DNA from: Methylotenera_A sp963701715 | GTDB taxonomy: Bacteria > Pseudomonadota > Gammaproteobacteria > Burkholderiales > Methylophilaceae | Assembly: GCA_963701715.1 (NCBI GenBank) | Contig: CAVPAX010000006.1 | Coordinates: 1 to 64,000 of the forward strand | Direction: 5' to 3' | Length of the DNA stretch: 64,000 nucleotides | In this document: piece after piece, positions 36,098-45,303 of the stretch | How positions within the stretch are numbered: position 1 is the stretch's first letter | Layout of the letters: each line of letters starts with the position of its first letter | The notes under the pieces: model-generated | What the model was told of the DNA's origin: nothing | Databases searched by the model: none | The model's input: the letters and a program-made list of their open reading frames with translations, nothing else | Program-made: the position numbers and the translations under genes

Positions 36098-36787
36098 TTA
36101 TTTGTGTGGAAGCGTACGTGCAATTACCCAGCATTCTACATGGCTTGCACCTGCTTTCTTAAGCATTTTTGCGAGTTCGTTCAAGCTGGCGCCCGTGGTC
36201 ATCACATCATCGATAATGGCGATGCGTTTGCCCGTCAGGTTGGCATTTACTTTAAATGCCCCTTTGATGTTCTTAACACGGTCTTTCAACGGCAGGCTGG
36301 CTTGCGGCGGCGTGAGTTTGTGTCGAATTGCACTTTTGTAATCAAGTTTTTCTTTGTGGTTTTTGGTTAAAATTTTAGCAATTTCAAGTGCTTGGTTAAA
36401 GCCGCGCTCTATTAAGCGCGCTGGGTGCATGGGCATGGGGATTATTAAATCCACAGATTTCAAATTAACTTTTTCGTTTAACATCTGCCCAAAAAATGTG
36501 CAAAGTGTGAGCATGTCACCGTATTTGTAGCGTTGCATCATGGTGTCAATCGGGTAAGCGTACAAAAATACGCTGCGAGTGACGTCGAAATCTGGCGGCG
36601 AGCTGATGCAGCTGCCGCACAATTGCCCGTTGCTGCTTAAGCAGCATTGTGGGCAAGATGTGTTTGGATGCCAAGGAAGGTCATTTAAGCATGCCCTGCA
36701 GACCGCATGGATATTGGTCTCTGGCGATGCACATAACAGACATTTTTGTCTAAAAATGGCATGTGTAATTTTATCGATATTGAACAT
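36098..36787 (-). CDS. ComF family phosphoribosyltransferase-like protein
   Basis: A ComF/GntX-type protein of about 229 residues. An N-terminal zinc-ribbon-like region has paired Cys (CLLCAS, CRACL, CPQC, CGSC). The C-terminal PRTase domain has LIIPMPMHPARLIERGFNQA and IAIIDDVMTTGAS. In other bacteria ComF supports DNA uptake or DNA use. Start taken at 36787; an in-frame ATG at 36823 would extend it into the bioB promoter. Divergent from bioB. Confidence 0.88.
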   Translation of the reverse strand: MFNIDKITHAIFRQKCLLCASPETNIHAVCRACLNDLPWHPNTSCPQCCLSSNGQLCGSCISSPPDFDVTRSVFLYAYPIDTMMQRYKYGDMLTLCTFFGQMLNEKVNLKSVDLIIPMPMHPARLIERGFNQALEIAKILTKNHKEKLDYKSAIRHKLTPPQASLPLKDRVKNIKGAFKVNANLTGKRIAIIDDVMTTGASLNELAKMLKKAGASHVECWVIARTLPHK

Positions 36788-36806
36788 TTGATTATATTTT
36801 ATACAA

Positions 36807-36847
36807 TTGTTTAGTATTTGCATTGTTTTTGGTTTACAGCGTATAAT
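36807..36847 (+). promoter_or_regulatory. bioB promoter with candidate BirA operator
   Basis: TTGCAT (36818-36823) and a perfect TATAAT (36842-36847) are 18 bases apart. The halves TTGTTTAGT (36807-36815) and GGTTTACAG (36831-36839) are 15 bases apart, like the known BirA operator TTGTAAACC-N15-GGTTTACAA. The right half matches 8 of 9, the left only 5 of 9. The operator overlaps the promoter, as expected for repression by biotinyl-AMP-bound BirA. Confidence 0.6.
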
Positions 36848-36895
36848 TCAGCTAAAATATTCAATAAAATGAATCACATATCAGGGAGTTCGAGA

Positions 36896-37909
36896 TTGGA
36901 AAATTCTGCCCAAGCCACCCAAGAAACCATTATAAACACGGATTTGCTTAAAAATAGTGCATGTGAAGCAAAAGTTGTAAATCGCTGGAGCGTAGATGAT
37001 ATTGTCGCATTGTTTGAAATGCCATTCAGCGATTTGGTTCATCGTGCGCAAACGGTGCATCGCGAAAACTTTGACCCAAATGCGGTGCAAGTGAGTACGC
37101 TTTTATCTATTAAAACAGGAGGCTGCAGCGAAGACTGCGGTTATTGCCCGCAAGCAGCACGTTACCATACCGATGTAGAAAATGAGCCGCTGATGCAATT
37201 GGAAGATGTGCTGGCGGCCGCACGGGAAGCCAAAGATAATGGCGCAAGCCGCTTCTGCATGGGAGCCGCTTGGCGCAGTCCTAAACAAAAAGATTTAGAG
37301 CCTGTGCTTAAAATGATTGCCGAAGTGAAGGCGATGGGCCTGGAAACTTGTGCAACACTTGGCATGTTGAAAGACGGCCAAGCCACGCAATTAAAAGAAG
37401 CTGGGCTGGATTATTACAACCATAACCTCGACACTGCACCAGAATTTTATGGCGATGTGATTACCACACGTACTTATCAGGACCGGCTGGATACCTTAGA
37501 CAGCGTACGTGAGGCTGATATAAATGTGTGCTGTGGCGGTATTGTCGGCATGGGTGAATCGCGCACTCAGCGTGCCGGTTTGCTGGCGCAGTTAGCAAAT
37601 ATGGAGCGTCCGCCAGAAAGTGTGCCGATTAACCTGCTCACTCAGGTAGAAGGCACACCTTTGCATGGCACTGAAGAGTTGGATCCATTTGAATTTGTGC
37701 GTACGATAGCAGCGGCGCGCATCACCATGCCGCAAAGCTATGTGCGTCTTTCTGCGGGACGCCAAAGTATGCACGAAGGGATTCAGGCGCTATGTTTTAT
37801 TGCGGGCGCCAATAGCATTTTTTATGGTGAAAAATTACTGACGACAGGCAATCCTGAAACAGAAAGAGATAAAAAACTTTTTGCCACACTCGGCATTAAT
37901 AAAATCTAA
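36896..37909 (+). CDS. bioB: Biotin synthase
   Basis: Radical-SAM enzyme that inserts sulfur into dethiobiotin. GGCSEDCGYCPQ holds the CxxxCxxC cluster ligands (77, 81, 84 from this start), with a second iron-sulfur cluster as the sulfur source. I choose TTG at 36896 because AGGGAG lies 7 bases upstream; an ATG at 36869 adds nine residues but lacks a ribosome site. Even so the N terminus is about 25-30 residues longer than E. coli BioB. First gene of bioBFHCD; its TAA overlaps the bioF ATG. Confidence 0.95.
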   Translation: MENSAQATQETIINTDLLKNSACEAKVVNRWSVDDIVALFEMPFSDLVHRAQTVHRENFDPNAVQVSTLLSIKTGGCSEDCGYCPQAARYHTDVENEPLMQLEDVLAAAREAKDNGASRFCMGAAWRSPKQKDLEPVLKMIAEVKAMGLETCATLGMLKDGQATQLKEAGLDYYNHNLDTAPEFYGDVITTRTYQDRLDTLDSVREADINVCCGGIVGMGESRTQRAGLLAQLANMERPPESVPINLLTQVEGTPLHGTEELDPFEFVRTIAAARITMPQSYVRLSAGRQSMHEGIQALCFIAGANSIFYGEKLLTTGNPETERDKKLFATLGINKI

Positions 37910-39069
37910 TGCTTGCGGCCTTACAAAAAGAACTAAACCAGCGTAAAACAGATGGTTTATTGCGTCAACGCAGGCTGCTGGATTCTCCACAAGCAGAGCA
38001 TATTGTCGCCAATGACAAGAAATATTTGTCATTTTGCAGCAATGATTATCTGGGTTTGGCCAATCACCCAAAGCTGATCGCAGCGATGCAACAGGCAGCG
38101 GGCGAATCCGGGGTGGGCAGCGGTGCTTCCAATTTAATCACCGGTCATCACCGCTACCACGATGAGCTGGAAAAAAAACTGGCCAAATTTGTAGGCATGC
38201 CAGCTGCGTTGGTATTTTCAACAGGTTACATGGCGAATATTGGAGTGGTCAGCGCACTGATGGGGCGTGATGATGCGGTGTTTTGCGATAAACTGAATCA
38301 TGCATGCCTGAATGATGGCGCCATTTTATCCAGAGCCGAGTTTCATCGCTTTGCACACAATGATGTAGCCGCACTTGAAAAGTTATTGAAAGCAAGTAAG
38401 GCAAAACATAAACTAATCGCTGTGGATGCGGTATTTAGCATGGATGGGGATATTGCGCCAATCCCTGATTATTTGCGTCTGTGCGAGCAATATGATGCCT
38501 ATTTATACATTGATGATGCACATGGATTTGGCGTGCTGGGGGAGCATGGAAAAGGCAGCATGAGTCATTTTAAACTAAAGTCGCCCCGCGTCATTATGAT
38601 GGCCACATTGGGCAAAGCAGCTGGTGTAGCAGGTGCTTTTGTAGCAGGCGAGCAGGTGGTGATTGATTACCTGATTCAAAAAGCGCGCAGTTATGTTTAC
38701 AGCACGCCGGCTCCGCCGGCGCTTTCTGCCACATTGGCGGCATCTGTCAATTTGATAGAGCAGGGCGATGATTTAAGGGCACATTTACAGCATTTAATTA
38801 CAACCTTAAAACAAAATTTACATTTAAATAAATGGCAGTTGATGCCATCTGAAACGGCAGTGCAGCCTTTAGTCATAGGCAGTAACCAGGCGGCGCTGGC
38901 TTTAAGTGAGCACTTACAATCTTTGGGAATATTAGTGCCGGCAATACGACCGCCAACCGTGCCGGTGAATACGGCAAGATTGCGGATTTCGCTTTCTGCC
39001 ACGCATACCGAAAAGGATGTAGTCCTGCTGGCGGATGCGTTAAATGAAGCAGAAAAGGTGATGAAATGA
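37909..39069 (+). CDS. bioF: 8-amino-7-oxononanoate synthase
   Basis: PLP-dependent condensation of pimeloyl-ACP and alanine. SGVGSGASNLITGHHRYHDELE and YIDDAHGFGVLG are family marks; the PLP Lys is in ATLGKAAGVAGAF. 386 residues. Overlaps bioB by one base and bioH by four, so strongly coupled. Confidence 0.96.
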   Translation: MLAALQKELNQRKTDGLLRQRRLLDSPQAEHIVANDKKYLSFCSNDYLGLANHPKLIAAMQQAAGESGVGSGASNLITGHHRYHDELEKKLAKFVGMPAALVFSTGYMANIGVVSALMGRDDAVFCDKLNHACLNDGAILSRAEFHRFAHNDVAALEKLLKASKAKHKLIAVDAVFSMDGDIAPIPDYLRLCEQYDAYLYIDDAHGFGVLGEHGKGSMSHFKLKSPRVIMMATLGKAAGVAGAFVAGEQVVIDYLIQKARSYVYSTPAPPALSATLAASVNLIEQGDDLRAHLQHLITTLKQNLHLNKWQLMPSETAVQPLVIGSNQAALALSEHLQSLGILVPAIRPPTVPVNTARLRISLSATHTEKDVVLLADALNEAEKVMK

Positions 39070-39836
39070 GTTGTCATGTAGAGATCGTCGGTCAAGGTCA
39101 ACCGCTAGTGATGATTCACGGCTGGGGTATGCATAGCGGTGTTTGGCAGCCTTTAGTCAAGCGGCTATCACAAAAATATACACTGTATCTGGTCGACTTG
39201 CCTGGCATGGGCAGCAGTCGCCCAATCGAACCTTATCACTTACATGCGCTGGCAGATGAAGTTGCACAGGCGATTCCTGGCGTTTCTGATGTGCTGGGCT
39301 GGTCACTTGGCGGTCTGGTGGCTCAGCGCATTGCACTTAACCAGCCTGATCGCATCCGCCGTTTGGTTTTAGTGAGTTCAACACCTTGTTTTGTCAGTCA
39401 TCCCGGATGGGAAGCAGGTGTTGATCCTGAAAACTTTAACACCTTTGCGCATAACGTGAACTCGAATTACAAACATGCCGTGCTGCAGTTTTTAACGTTG
39501 CAATGCATGAAGGCAAGCGATGCACGCAGTACCATTAAGCAGTTGCGCGCAAGTTTTGATACCAAACCTACGCCTACACAAACCACTTTGCTGCGTGCTT
39601 TGCACATTTTACTCGAGTCCGACCTGCGTGAAGAGTCAGCTAATATACGTAAACCCACATTGCTCATACATGGCGATAGAGACACCCTTGCGCCGGTGCA
39701 GGCAGCACACTGGATGATGCAGCAACTGCCGATGGGCTTCTTGCGTGTGATGTCTGGTGCAGCACATGCGCCATTTTTATCGCATGGCGAACAGTTTATT
39801 GAAGCACTCAATCAATTCTTAGAACCGACCTCATGA
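39066..39836 (+). CDS. bioH: Pimeloyl-ACP methyl ester carboxylesterase
   Basis: Alpha/beta hydrolase that removes the methyl group from pimeloyl-ACP methyl ester to end chain growth. HGWGMHSGVW forms the oxyanion region, the nucleophile Ser80 is in GWSLGGL, the Asp in HGDRDTLAP, and the His in GAAHAPFLSH. 256 residues, same as E. coli. Lies between bioF and bioC with 4-base overlaps. Confidence 0.94.
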   Translation: MSCHVEIVGQGQPLVMIHGWGMHSGVWQPLVKRLSQKYTLYLVDLPGMGSSRPIEPYHLHALADEVAQAIPGVSDVLGWSLGGLVAQRIALNQPDRIRRLVLVSSTPCFVSHPGWEAGVDPENFNTFAHNVNSNYKHAVLQFLTLQCMKASDARSTIKQLRASFDTKPTPTQTTLLRALHILLESDLREESANIRKPTLLIHGDRDTLAPVQAAHWMMQQLPMGFLRVMSGAAHAPFLSHGEQFIEALNQFLEPTS

Positions 39837-40696
39837 GCGACGTATACCTGTTAGATAAGGCGCGTATACGTGCTTCATTTAGCCGTGCGGCCGATACTTA
39901 TGATGTGGCGGCTGTTCTGCAGAAATTGGTGCGTGAGGAAATGCTGAGCCGGCTGGATCTGGTGAAAATAAAGCCACAGGCTATACTGGATGCAGGTTGT
40001 GGCACTGGACACGGCAGCTTTGGATTGCAAAGCAGATTTACTCATGCAAACGTATATTCGCTGGATATTGCACTGGGGATGCTGCAAAAAACATATGCGC
40101 AGCAACCCATTTTAAGAAAGATTTTCGGTAACAAAAAACTTATTTGCGCAGATATCGAAAGTTTGCCGATAGCGAGCGAAAGCATGGGTTTGGTTTGGTC
40201 TAATCTCGCCTTGCAATGGTGTAACGATTTAGATAACGCATTTAGTGAAGTGACGCGTGTGCTACAGCCTGACGGCTTGTTCATGTTCAGCACATTTGGT
40301 CCAGACACTTTGAAAGAGCTACGCGCTGCCAGCAACAATGGTCATACACATGTCAGCAGATTTATTGATATGCACGATATTGGTGATGCGCTGACGCGTG
40401 CGGGTTTCAGTGCGCCGGTGCTCGATGTGGAGCGCCACACATTGACCTATGACGATATTAAAAGCGTGATGAAAGACCTGAAAGCCATAGGTGCGCATAA
40501 CGCAACCAATGGCCGTGCGCGCGGCTTGTTGGGCAAAGGTTTTCTGCAGAATTTGTCAGATAACTACGAGAAATTCCGTACCGATGGCAAGCTGCCTGCA
40601 ACTTTCGAAGTGATATATGGACATGCCTGGAAGCCAATATCCATGAGGTCAGCAGGGCAGGGTGTTTCCCCCATCACTTTTATTAAGCGTAAATGA
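39833..40696 (+). CDS. bioC: Malonyl-ACP O-methyltransferase
   Basis: SAM-dependent enzyme that methylates malonyl-ACP to prime pimelate synthesis. SAM motif ILDAGCGTGHGS near residue 45, then SNLALQWCNDL and FSTFGPDTLKELRAA, all typical of BioC. 287 residues. Overlaps bioH and bioD by four bases each. With BioH it completes the BioC-BioH route to pimeloyl-ACP. Confidence 0.95.
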   Translation: MSDVYLLDKARIRASFSRAADTYDVAAVLQKLVREEMLSRLDLVKIKPQAILDAGCGTGHGSFGLQSRFTHANVYSLDIALGMLQKTYAQQPILRKIFGNKKLICADIESLPIASESMGLVWSNLALQWCNDLDNAFSEVTRVLQPDGLFMFSTFGPDTLKELRAASNNGHTHVSRFIDMHDIGDALTRAGFSAPVLDVERHTLTYDDIKSVMKDLKAIGAHNATNGRARGLLGKGFLQNLSDNYEKFRTDGKLPATFEVIYGHAWKPISMRSAGQGVSPITFIKRK

Positions 40697-41319
40697 TACA
40701 GGCGTTTTTCATCACAGGCACAGACACCGGCGTAGGTAAAACTTATGTTGCCTGCAAACTCATTCGTGATTATGCCGCACAAGGCTACAAAGTGGTTGGC
40801 ATGAAACCCGTGGCTGCAGGTTGCGAGCTTGTGGACGGGGAGTGGGTGAATGAGGATGTGCTCAGACTCACGCAAGCAAGCAATGTCGTTGTACCGCGCG
40901 ATTTAATCAATCCTTATAGTTTTAAAGAGCCTATCGCGCCGCATATCGCAGCAGAAAAGGCGGGCGTTAAGATTGAAATGGAAGTGATTAAGCGAGCTTT
41001 CGACCAGCTTGCAGAAGTGGCGGATATCGTCATTGTGGAAGGTGCGGGCGGTTTTCTGGTGCCATTAAATAATCAACAGACTATAGCCGATCTGGCCGCT
41101 GCGCTGAATATACCTATCGTGTTAGTGGTTGGGATGAAGCTGGGCTGTATCAATCATGCATTGCTGAGTGTCGAGGCTATAAAAGCACGACAGCTGACTT
41201 TGCATGGCTGGGTGGCGAATGAAGTTGATAGCAATATGTCTGCCTTATGTGAAAATATTGCTAGTTTATCGCAGCGTATTCAGCAGTCCAAACTGTTCAG
41301 TTTGGGGTTTTCAGTTTAA
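40693..41319 (+). CDS. bioD: Dethiobiotin synthetase
   Basis: ATP-dependent ring closure to dethiobiotin. FITGTDTGVGKTYVACKLI is the P-loop at the N terminus; GMKPVAAGCE and VEGAGGFLVPLN are family motifs. 208 residues. Last gene of the bio operon; its TAA overlaps the stop of nadD on the other strand. bioA is not in the window. Confidence 0.95.
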   Translation: MIQAFFITGTDTGVGKTYVACKLIRDYAAQGYKVVGMKPVAAGCELVDGEWVNEDVLRLTQASNVVVPRDLINPYSFKEPIAPHIAAEKAGVKIEMEVIKRAFDQLAEVADIVIVEGAGGFLVPLNNQQTIADLAAALNIPIVLVVGMKLGCINHALLSVEAIKARQLTLHGWVANEVDSNMSALCENIASLSQRIQQSKLFSLGFSV

Positions 41320-41981
41320 ATCCCGGTTTGTGTTTGTTCGTAAAGCCGATGTTGCTTGATATACGTAAGCACGCTGTCTGGCAGCAAATACCTTGCATCG
41401 CTGCCTATTGCGAGCATTTGACGAATCTTTGTTGCAGAAATATCCAGCGCGGTAATCTGTTGCATGTGAATATATCCAGCTGATTTTTCTGATAAATCAT
41501 CCACATTTTCGGTGTAATGATCATGCAGAAGTGCTGTAAGTTCTGCAGATAATTTGGGTTGCTCAGGTGTTATGTTAGGCCGCTGTACCAGTATGATGTG
41601 GCAGTAATCCAATAGTTTTTGCCATTGGTGCCAGGTATCAAGTTTTACAAAAGCATCGCTGCCCATCATTAAACAAAACGCAACATTGTTGCCGAATTCA
41701 TCTTGCAGTGAGATCAAGGTGTCAACGGTGTAAGAAGCACCTGGACGCCCCAGCTCGCGTGTATCCAGCTTGAATAAGGTATTGTCGGAAATCGCCAATT
41801 GCACCATTCTGGCTCGATGTTCAGCGGAAACATCCGGTGCGCTTCTGTGCGGTGGATTGGCAGAAGGAATAAATCTAACTTCATCAAAACTGTACACATC
41901 TGCAAGCTCTTGCGCCATGCGCAAATGGCCAAAGTGGATTGGATTGAATGTGCCACCCAAAAGGCCAATAAGTTTCTTCAT
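41316..41981 (-). CDS. nadD: Nicotinate-nucleotide adenylyltransferase
   Basis: Makes deamido-NAD from nicotinate mononucleotide and ATP. GLLGGTFNPIHFGHLRMAQ holds the nucleotidyltransferase HxGH motif, and ISATKIRQML the second motif. 221 residues. It overlaps the upstream membrane-protein gene by 4 bases and ends on bioD. The rsfS and rlmH genes that often follow nadD are absent here. Confidence 0.95.
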   Translation of the reverse strand: MKKLIGLLGGTFNPIHFGHLRMAQELADVYSFDEVRFIPSANPPHRSAPDVSAEHRARMVQLAISDNTLFKLDTRELGRPGASYTVDTLISLQDEFGNNVAFCLMMGSDAFVKLDTWHQWQKLLDYCHIILVQRPNITPEQPKLSAELTALLHDHYTENVDDLSEKSAGYIHMQQITALDISATKIRQMLAIGSDARYLLPDSVLTYIKQHRLYEQTQTGI

Positions 41982-42457
41982 TGTTGTTGACGGTATTTAT
42001 GGCGACGACGATAGTAAAACAACAAAATCAAGCCTGCCACATTAGGAATCCATATATACCAGTGCGACCAGGCAATACCATCTATTTTAAAGTCATAAAC
42101 CGGCCATAAAATTGGAGTTGGAAAATATTCGAATGTATGAAATGGGAAATCCAGCACGATATGAAATGGCCATGCCAGCATTGCAAAGGCGATTTGTTTG
42201 CGCCACAAAGCAACTAAGCCAATGATAGGTAAACAAATAATAAAGCTGTGACCAAGTGAATAACTGGTAAAAAGCCAGTCTGGAAGAGTATCCACTGGCG
42301 GCGGCCCCGGTTGCCAACCGCCATCCAAGGCGTGCATGAAAATGTACGTGCCGAATGAAATCAAATCCGGCATAGCTCCAAAAAACAAAGCTAGAGCGGC
42401 ATAGCGCTTGTAGCCAAATAGTCCGTAGCCCCAAAGAGCATGGCTGAGCGTATCCAT
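41978..42457 (-). CDS. DUF457/YdjM-like membrane protein
   Basis: A 159-residue inner-membrane protein. MDTLSHALWGYGLF with an early His, GAMPDLISF, GHSFIICLP and LDFPFHTFEYFP resemble the membrane-bound metal-dependent hydrolase (DUF457/YdjM) family, in which His and Asp sit at membrane edges. About four hydrophobic segments. Function not known. Lies between proA (8 bases) and nadD (overlap) in one operon. Confidence 0.7.
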   Translation of the reverse strand: MDTLSHALWGYGLFGYKRYAALALFFGAMPDLISFGTYIFMHALDGGWQPGPPPVDTLPDWLFTSYSLGHSFIICLPIIGLVALWRKQIAFAMLAWPFHIVLDFPFHTFEYFPTPILWPVYDFKIDGIAWSHWYIWIPNVAGLILLFYYRRRHKYRQQQ

Positions 42458-42465
42458 GGTGCGAT

Positions 42466-43722
42466 TTAGGCTCTTACTTGCCCATCACCCAATACGATAT
42501 ATTTAAGCGAGGTTAAGCCTTCCAGCCCGACTGGACCGCGTGCATGCAGCTTGTCGGTAGAAATTCCGATCTCGGCACCCAGCCCATATTCAAAGCCATC
42601 GGCAAAACGGGTGCTGGCATTGACCATTACGCTGCTGGAATCAACTTCTCGCAAGAAACGGCGCGCCATGGTGTAGTTCTCGGTGACAATGGTTTCTGTA
42701 TGTTGCGATGAATATTGATTGATATGCGCAATCGCTTCATCAAGCCCATCTACCACCTTGCAGGAGATTATCGCCGCCAAAAATTCTGTGTAATAATCTT
42801 CTTCTGACGCAGGTATGGCTTGTTTCACCAATGCGCAGGTTTCAACGCAGCCGCGAATTTCAACGCCCTTGGAAATTAACATGTCAGCTAATTTTGGTAA
42901 CATTGAATTAGCGACAGAACGCGCCACCAGCAGTGATTCTGCGGTGTTACAGGTTCCTAAACGCTGTGTTTTGCTGTTTTCCAGAATCGGCAGCGCTTTA
43001 GCCAAATCCGCATCATCATCTACATACACGTGGCAATTTCCATCCAAGTGCTTGATTACAGGAATGCGTGCATCGTTGCTGATGCGCTCAATCAGACCCT
43101 TGCCGCCGCGTGGCACGATGACATCCACAAAAGTTTTCATGGTAATGAGCTCGCCCACGGCAGCACGGTCTGTGGTTTCAACCACTTGCACGGCAGATGT
43201 TGGCAGACCAGCTTTTTCTAAACCTTCATGCACCAATTTAGCGAGTGCTTGGTTACAATGTATTGCCTCGCTACCGCCACGCAAAATGGCTGCGTTGCCA
43301 GATTTAATGCAAAGCCCTGCCGCGTCTACCGTGACATTTGGCCGCGCCTCATAAATAATGCCGATCACGCCTAAAGGTACGCGCATCTGGCCTACCTGGA
43401 TTCCGCTTGGACGATATTTGAAATTGTTCATTTCGCCAATAGGATCAGGTAAGGCTGCAATTTGCAGCAAACCTTCTGCCATGGCGTGGATAGATTTCTC
43501 GCTAAGCATGAGGCGATCCAGCATCGCTGCGTCTAAGCCATTGGCGCGAGCCGTGACCAAGTCTTGATTGTTTGCGATTTGCAGCGCAGATTTTTCGCGC
43601 AAAATAGCGTTGGCAATATATGTTAATGCCTGGTTTTTGGTGTTGGTGCTGGCACTCGCCATGTTGCGCGAAGCTTTGCGTGCTTCAGCCCCCATTTTTT
43701 GCATGTAATCTTTAATGTCCAT
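42466..43722 (-). CDS. proA: Gamma-glutamyl phosphate reductase
   Basis: NADPH-dependent second step of proline synthesis. The aldehyde-dehydrogenase-fold Cys is in LGTCNTAESLL; PLGVIGIIYEARPNVT and GLEGLTSLKYIV are family marks. 418 residues. Follows holA after 36 bases in a betaproteobacterial leuS-lptE-holA-proA-nadD arrangement. Confidence 0.97.
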   Translation of the reverse strand: MDIKDYMQKMGAEARKASRNMASASTNTKNQALTYIANAILREKSALQIANNQDLVTARANGLDAAMLDRLMLSEKSIHAMAEGLLQIAALPDPIGEMNNFKYRPSGIQVGQMRVPLGVIGIIYEARPNVTVDAAGLCIKSGNAAILRGGSEAIHCNQALAKLVHEGLEKAGLPTSAVQVVETTDRAAVGELITMKTFVDVIVPRGGKGLIERISNDARIPVIKHLDGNCHVYVDDDADLAKALPILENSKTQRLGTCNTAESLLVARSVANSMLPKLADMLISKGVEIRGCVETCALVKQAIPASEEDYYTEFLAAIISCKVVDGLDEAIAHINQYSSQHTETIVTENYTMARRFLREVDSSSVMVNASTRFADGFEYGLGAEIGISTDKLHARGPVGLEGLTSLKYIVLGDGQVRA

Positions 43723-43758
43723 AAAAGATATTATACTTGTTTTCTGCGCTTAGCTCTC

Positions 43759-44775
43759 TTAGCGTCCACGCACTTTGGCAAGTCCAAAACATAGCCTCGA
43801 TAGCTCCAGCCAGGCATCGCCTTGCATTACGCCTTTGGCAGTTTTGTCGATATCACATAGTTTTTGTAATGCCGCTTCTAGTTGGCGCAAGCTAAGACGT
43901 GTCAAAGCGCGTTTTACCAGTGATTGCCTATCGCCATAAATACGTGCATTGGTCATTGCGCTCATTACGTTTTCGCCACGCAACTCGGCCTGTTTAATCC
44001 GCACAAGAGGCCGCAATATCCACATGAGAGGATTCATTACAGCAACAGGCTGTTCGCCTTCGTCCTGCAAGCCTTGAAGAATACGCGAAGTGCGGTCTGC
44101 ATCGCCCGCTAATACTGCCTCACCGAGTTGAAATGCATCATAACGTGATACATTGAGCACAGCCTCGCGTATGGCTTCAGCACTGATTTCGCCAGATGGA
44201 TATAACAGAGCTAATTTCTGTAATTCCTGATGCGCTGCCAATAGATTGCCTTCTACCTGATGCGCGATGAATGTCAACGAAGCTGTGTCAGTGCTTTGAT
44301 TTTGCGCTGCCAATCTGCGCTCAAGCCATTGCGGGAGCTGGTTAGGCGCTATCTCTTTCAATTCAATTAGTACAGCGGCATTTTGCAATGCATTAAACCA
44401 TGCGCTGTTTTTAGCTTCTCGCTCCAGACTTGGCAGTACAATAATCGTGGTGGCGTCCTGAATTGGATTTGTAGCGAGCTCGGTTAAAGCTTTACCTCCA
44501 TCAATGCCAGGTTTTCCGCTAGGAATATAAATTTCTAGGATTCGCAAAGAAGAGAAAAGTGAAAGGGATTGCGCGTATTGCTGGAGTAAGTGCCAATTGA
44601 AATTGCGCTCGACGATATAACTTGTCCTCTCATCGGCACCCTCCCTGCGTGCGGTTTGACGTATGGCATCCAAGCATTCGCTTTGTGCTAAAGGTTCATC
44701 GCCTACCAATACATATAGTGGCGATAATTGTTGTGCAAGCTGCTGTTTAAGTTGGTGTTGTTCTAAGCGCGCCAT
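43759..44775 (-). CDS. holA: DNA polymerase III delta subunit
   Basis: Clamp-loader subunit that opens the beta clamp. 338 residues. YVLVGDEPLAQSECLDAIR at the N terminus, VLPSLEREAKNSAWF and the C-terminal HolA helices (RALTRLSLRQLEAAL) are typical. Lies 25 bases after lptE, which it follows in most proteobacteria. Confidence 0.92.
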   Translation of the reverse strand: MARLEQHQLKQQLAQQLSPLYVLVGDEPLAQSECLDAIRQTARREGADERTSYIVERNFNWHLLQQYAQSLSLFSSLRILEIYIPSGKPGIDGGKALTELATNPIQDATTIIVLPSLEREAKNSAWFNALQNAAVLIELKEIAPNQLPQWLERRLAAQNQSTDTASLTFIAHQVEGNLLAAHQELQKLALLYPSGEISAEAIREAVLNVSRYDAFQLGEAVLAGDADRTSRILQGLQDEGEQPVAVMNPLMWILRPLVRIKQAELRGENVMSAMTNARIYGDRQSLVKRALTRLSLRQLEAALQKLCDIDKTAKGVMQGDAWLELSRLCFGLAKVRGR

Positions 44776-44800
44776 ATATTTTAGCAGCTATTTTAGACGA

Positions 44801-45301
44801 TCATTTTCTTAAGGCAGACAGTCTGCGCATCAGTCCGCTGATGACATCGCTCTGCATGCCTTCGTTTAAACGCTTTTCTTCACCTTGTTTTGCCAGCAAA
44901 TTGGCATCGCTGTATGAGAAATCGCGGCGTGCTTCTATCGTTTGTACTGGGCTCCACAGTTCTGCCCCTGCAAGCTTAGTACGGTAATGCACGCGGTAAT
45001 ACAATTCGAATTCATTGACTACACCTTTACCACTTAGCGACAGAATGCGCTTTTCGCTCTCTTCACCTATCATTTCCAGCAGTAAATCGGCGTTTTCGGC
45101 GCTATCAAGCACTTTCACACCATTAGTGTGAAGTGTTCTGTTGAGATTTTTTGAGATGATTAGTGTGCTACCTTGAATATATATACTATTAAATGATAAA
45201 TCAGTTGCACCTCGCAAATGGAATCCGCAACTGGCTAAGCAAAAAAGTATTAATACACACAACCATGTGCGAAACGTTAAAATCGAAGGGGCAATTCTCA
45301 A
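44801..45301 (-). CDS. lptE: LPS-assembly lipoprotein LptE
   Basis: Outer-membrane lipoprotein that plugs LptD for LPS export. Lipobox LASC in the N terminus followed by GFHLRGATDLSFNSIYI. 166 residues. The start is TTG at 45301, supported by AGGA 5 bases upstream, with the leuS stop codon in between; no ATG is available before the signal peptide. Confidence 0.9.
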   Translation of the reverse strand: MRIAPSILTFRTWLCVLILFCLASCGFHLRGATDLSFNSIYIQGSTLIISKNLNRTLHTNGVKVLDSAENADLLLEMIGEESEKRILSLSGKGVVNEFELYYRVHYRTKLAGAELWSPVQTIEARRDFSYSDANLLAKQGEEKRLNEGMQSDVISGLMRRLSALRK

Positions 45302-45303
45302 GG

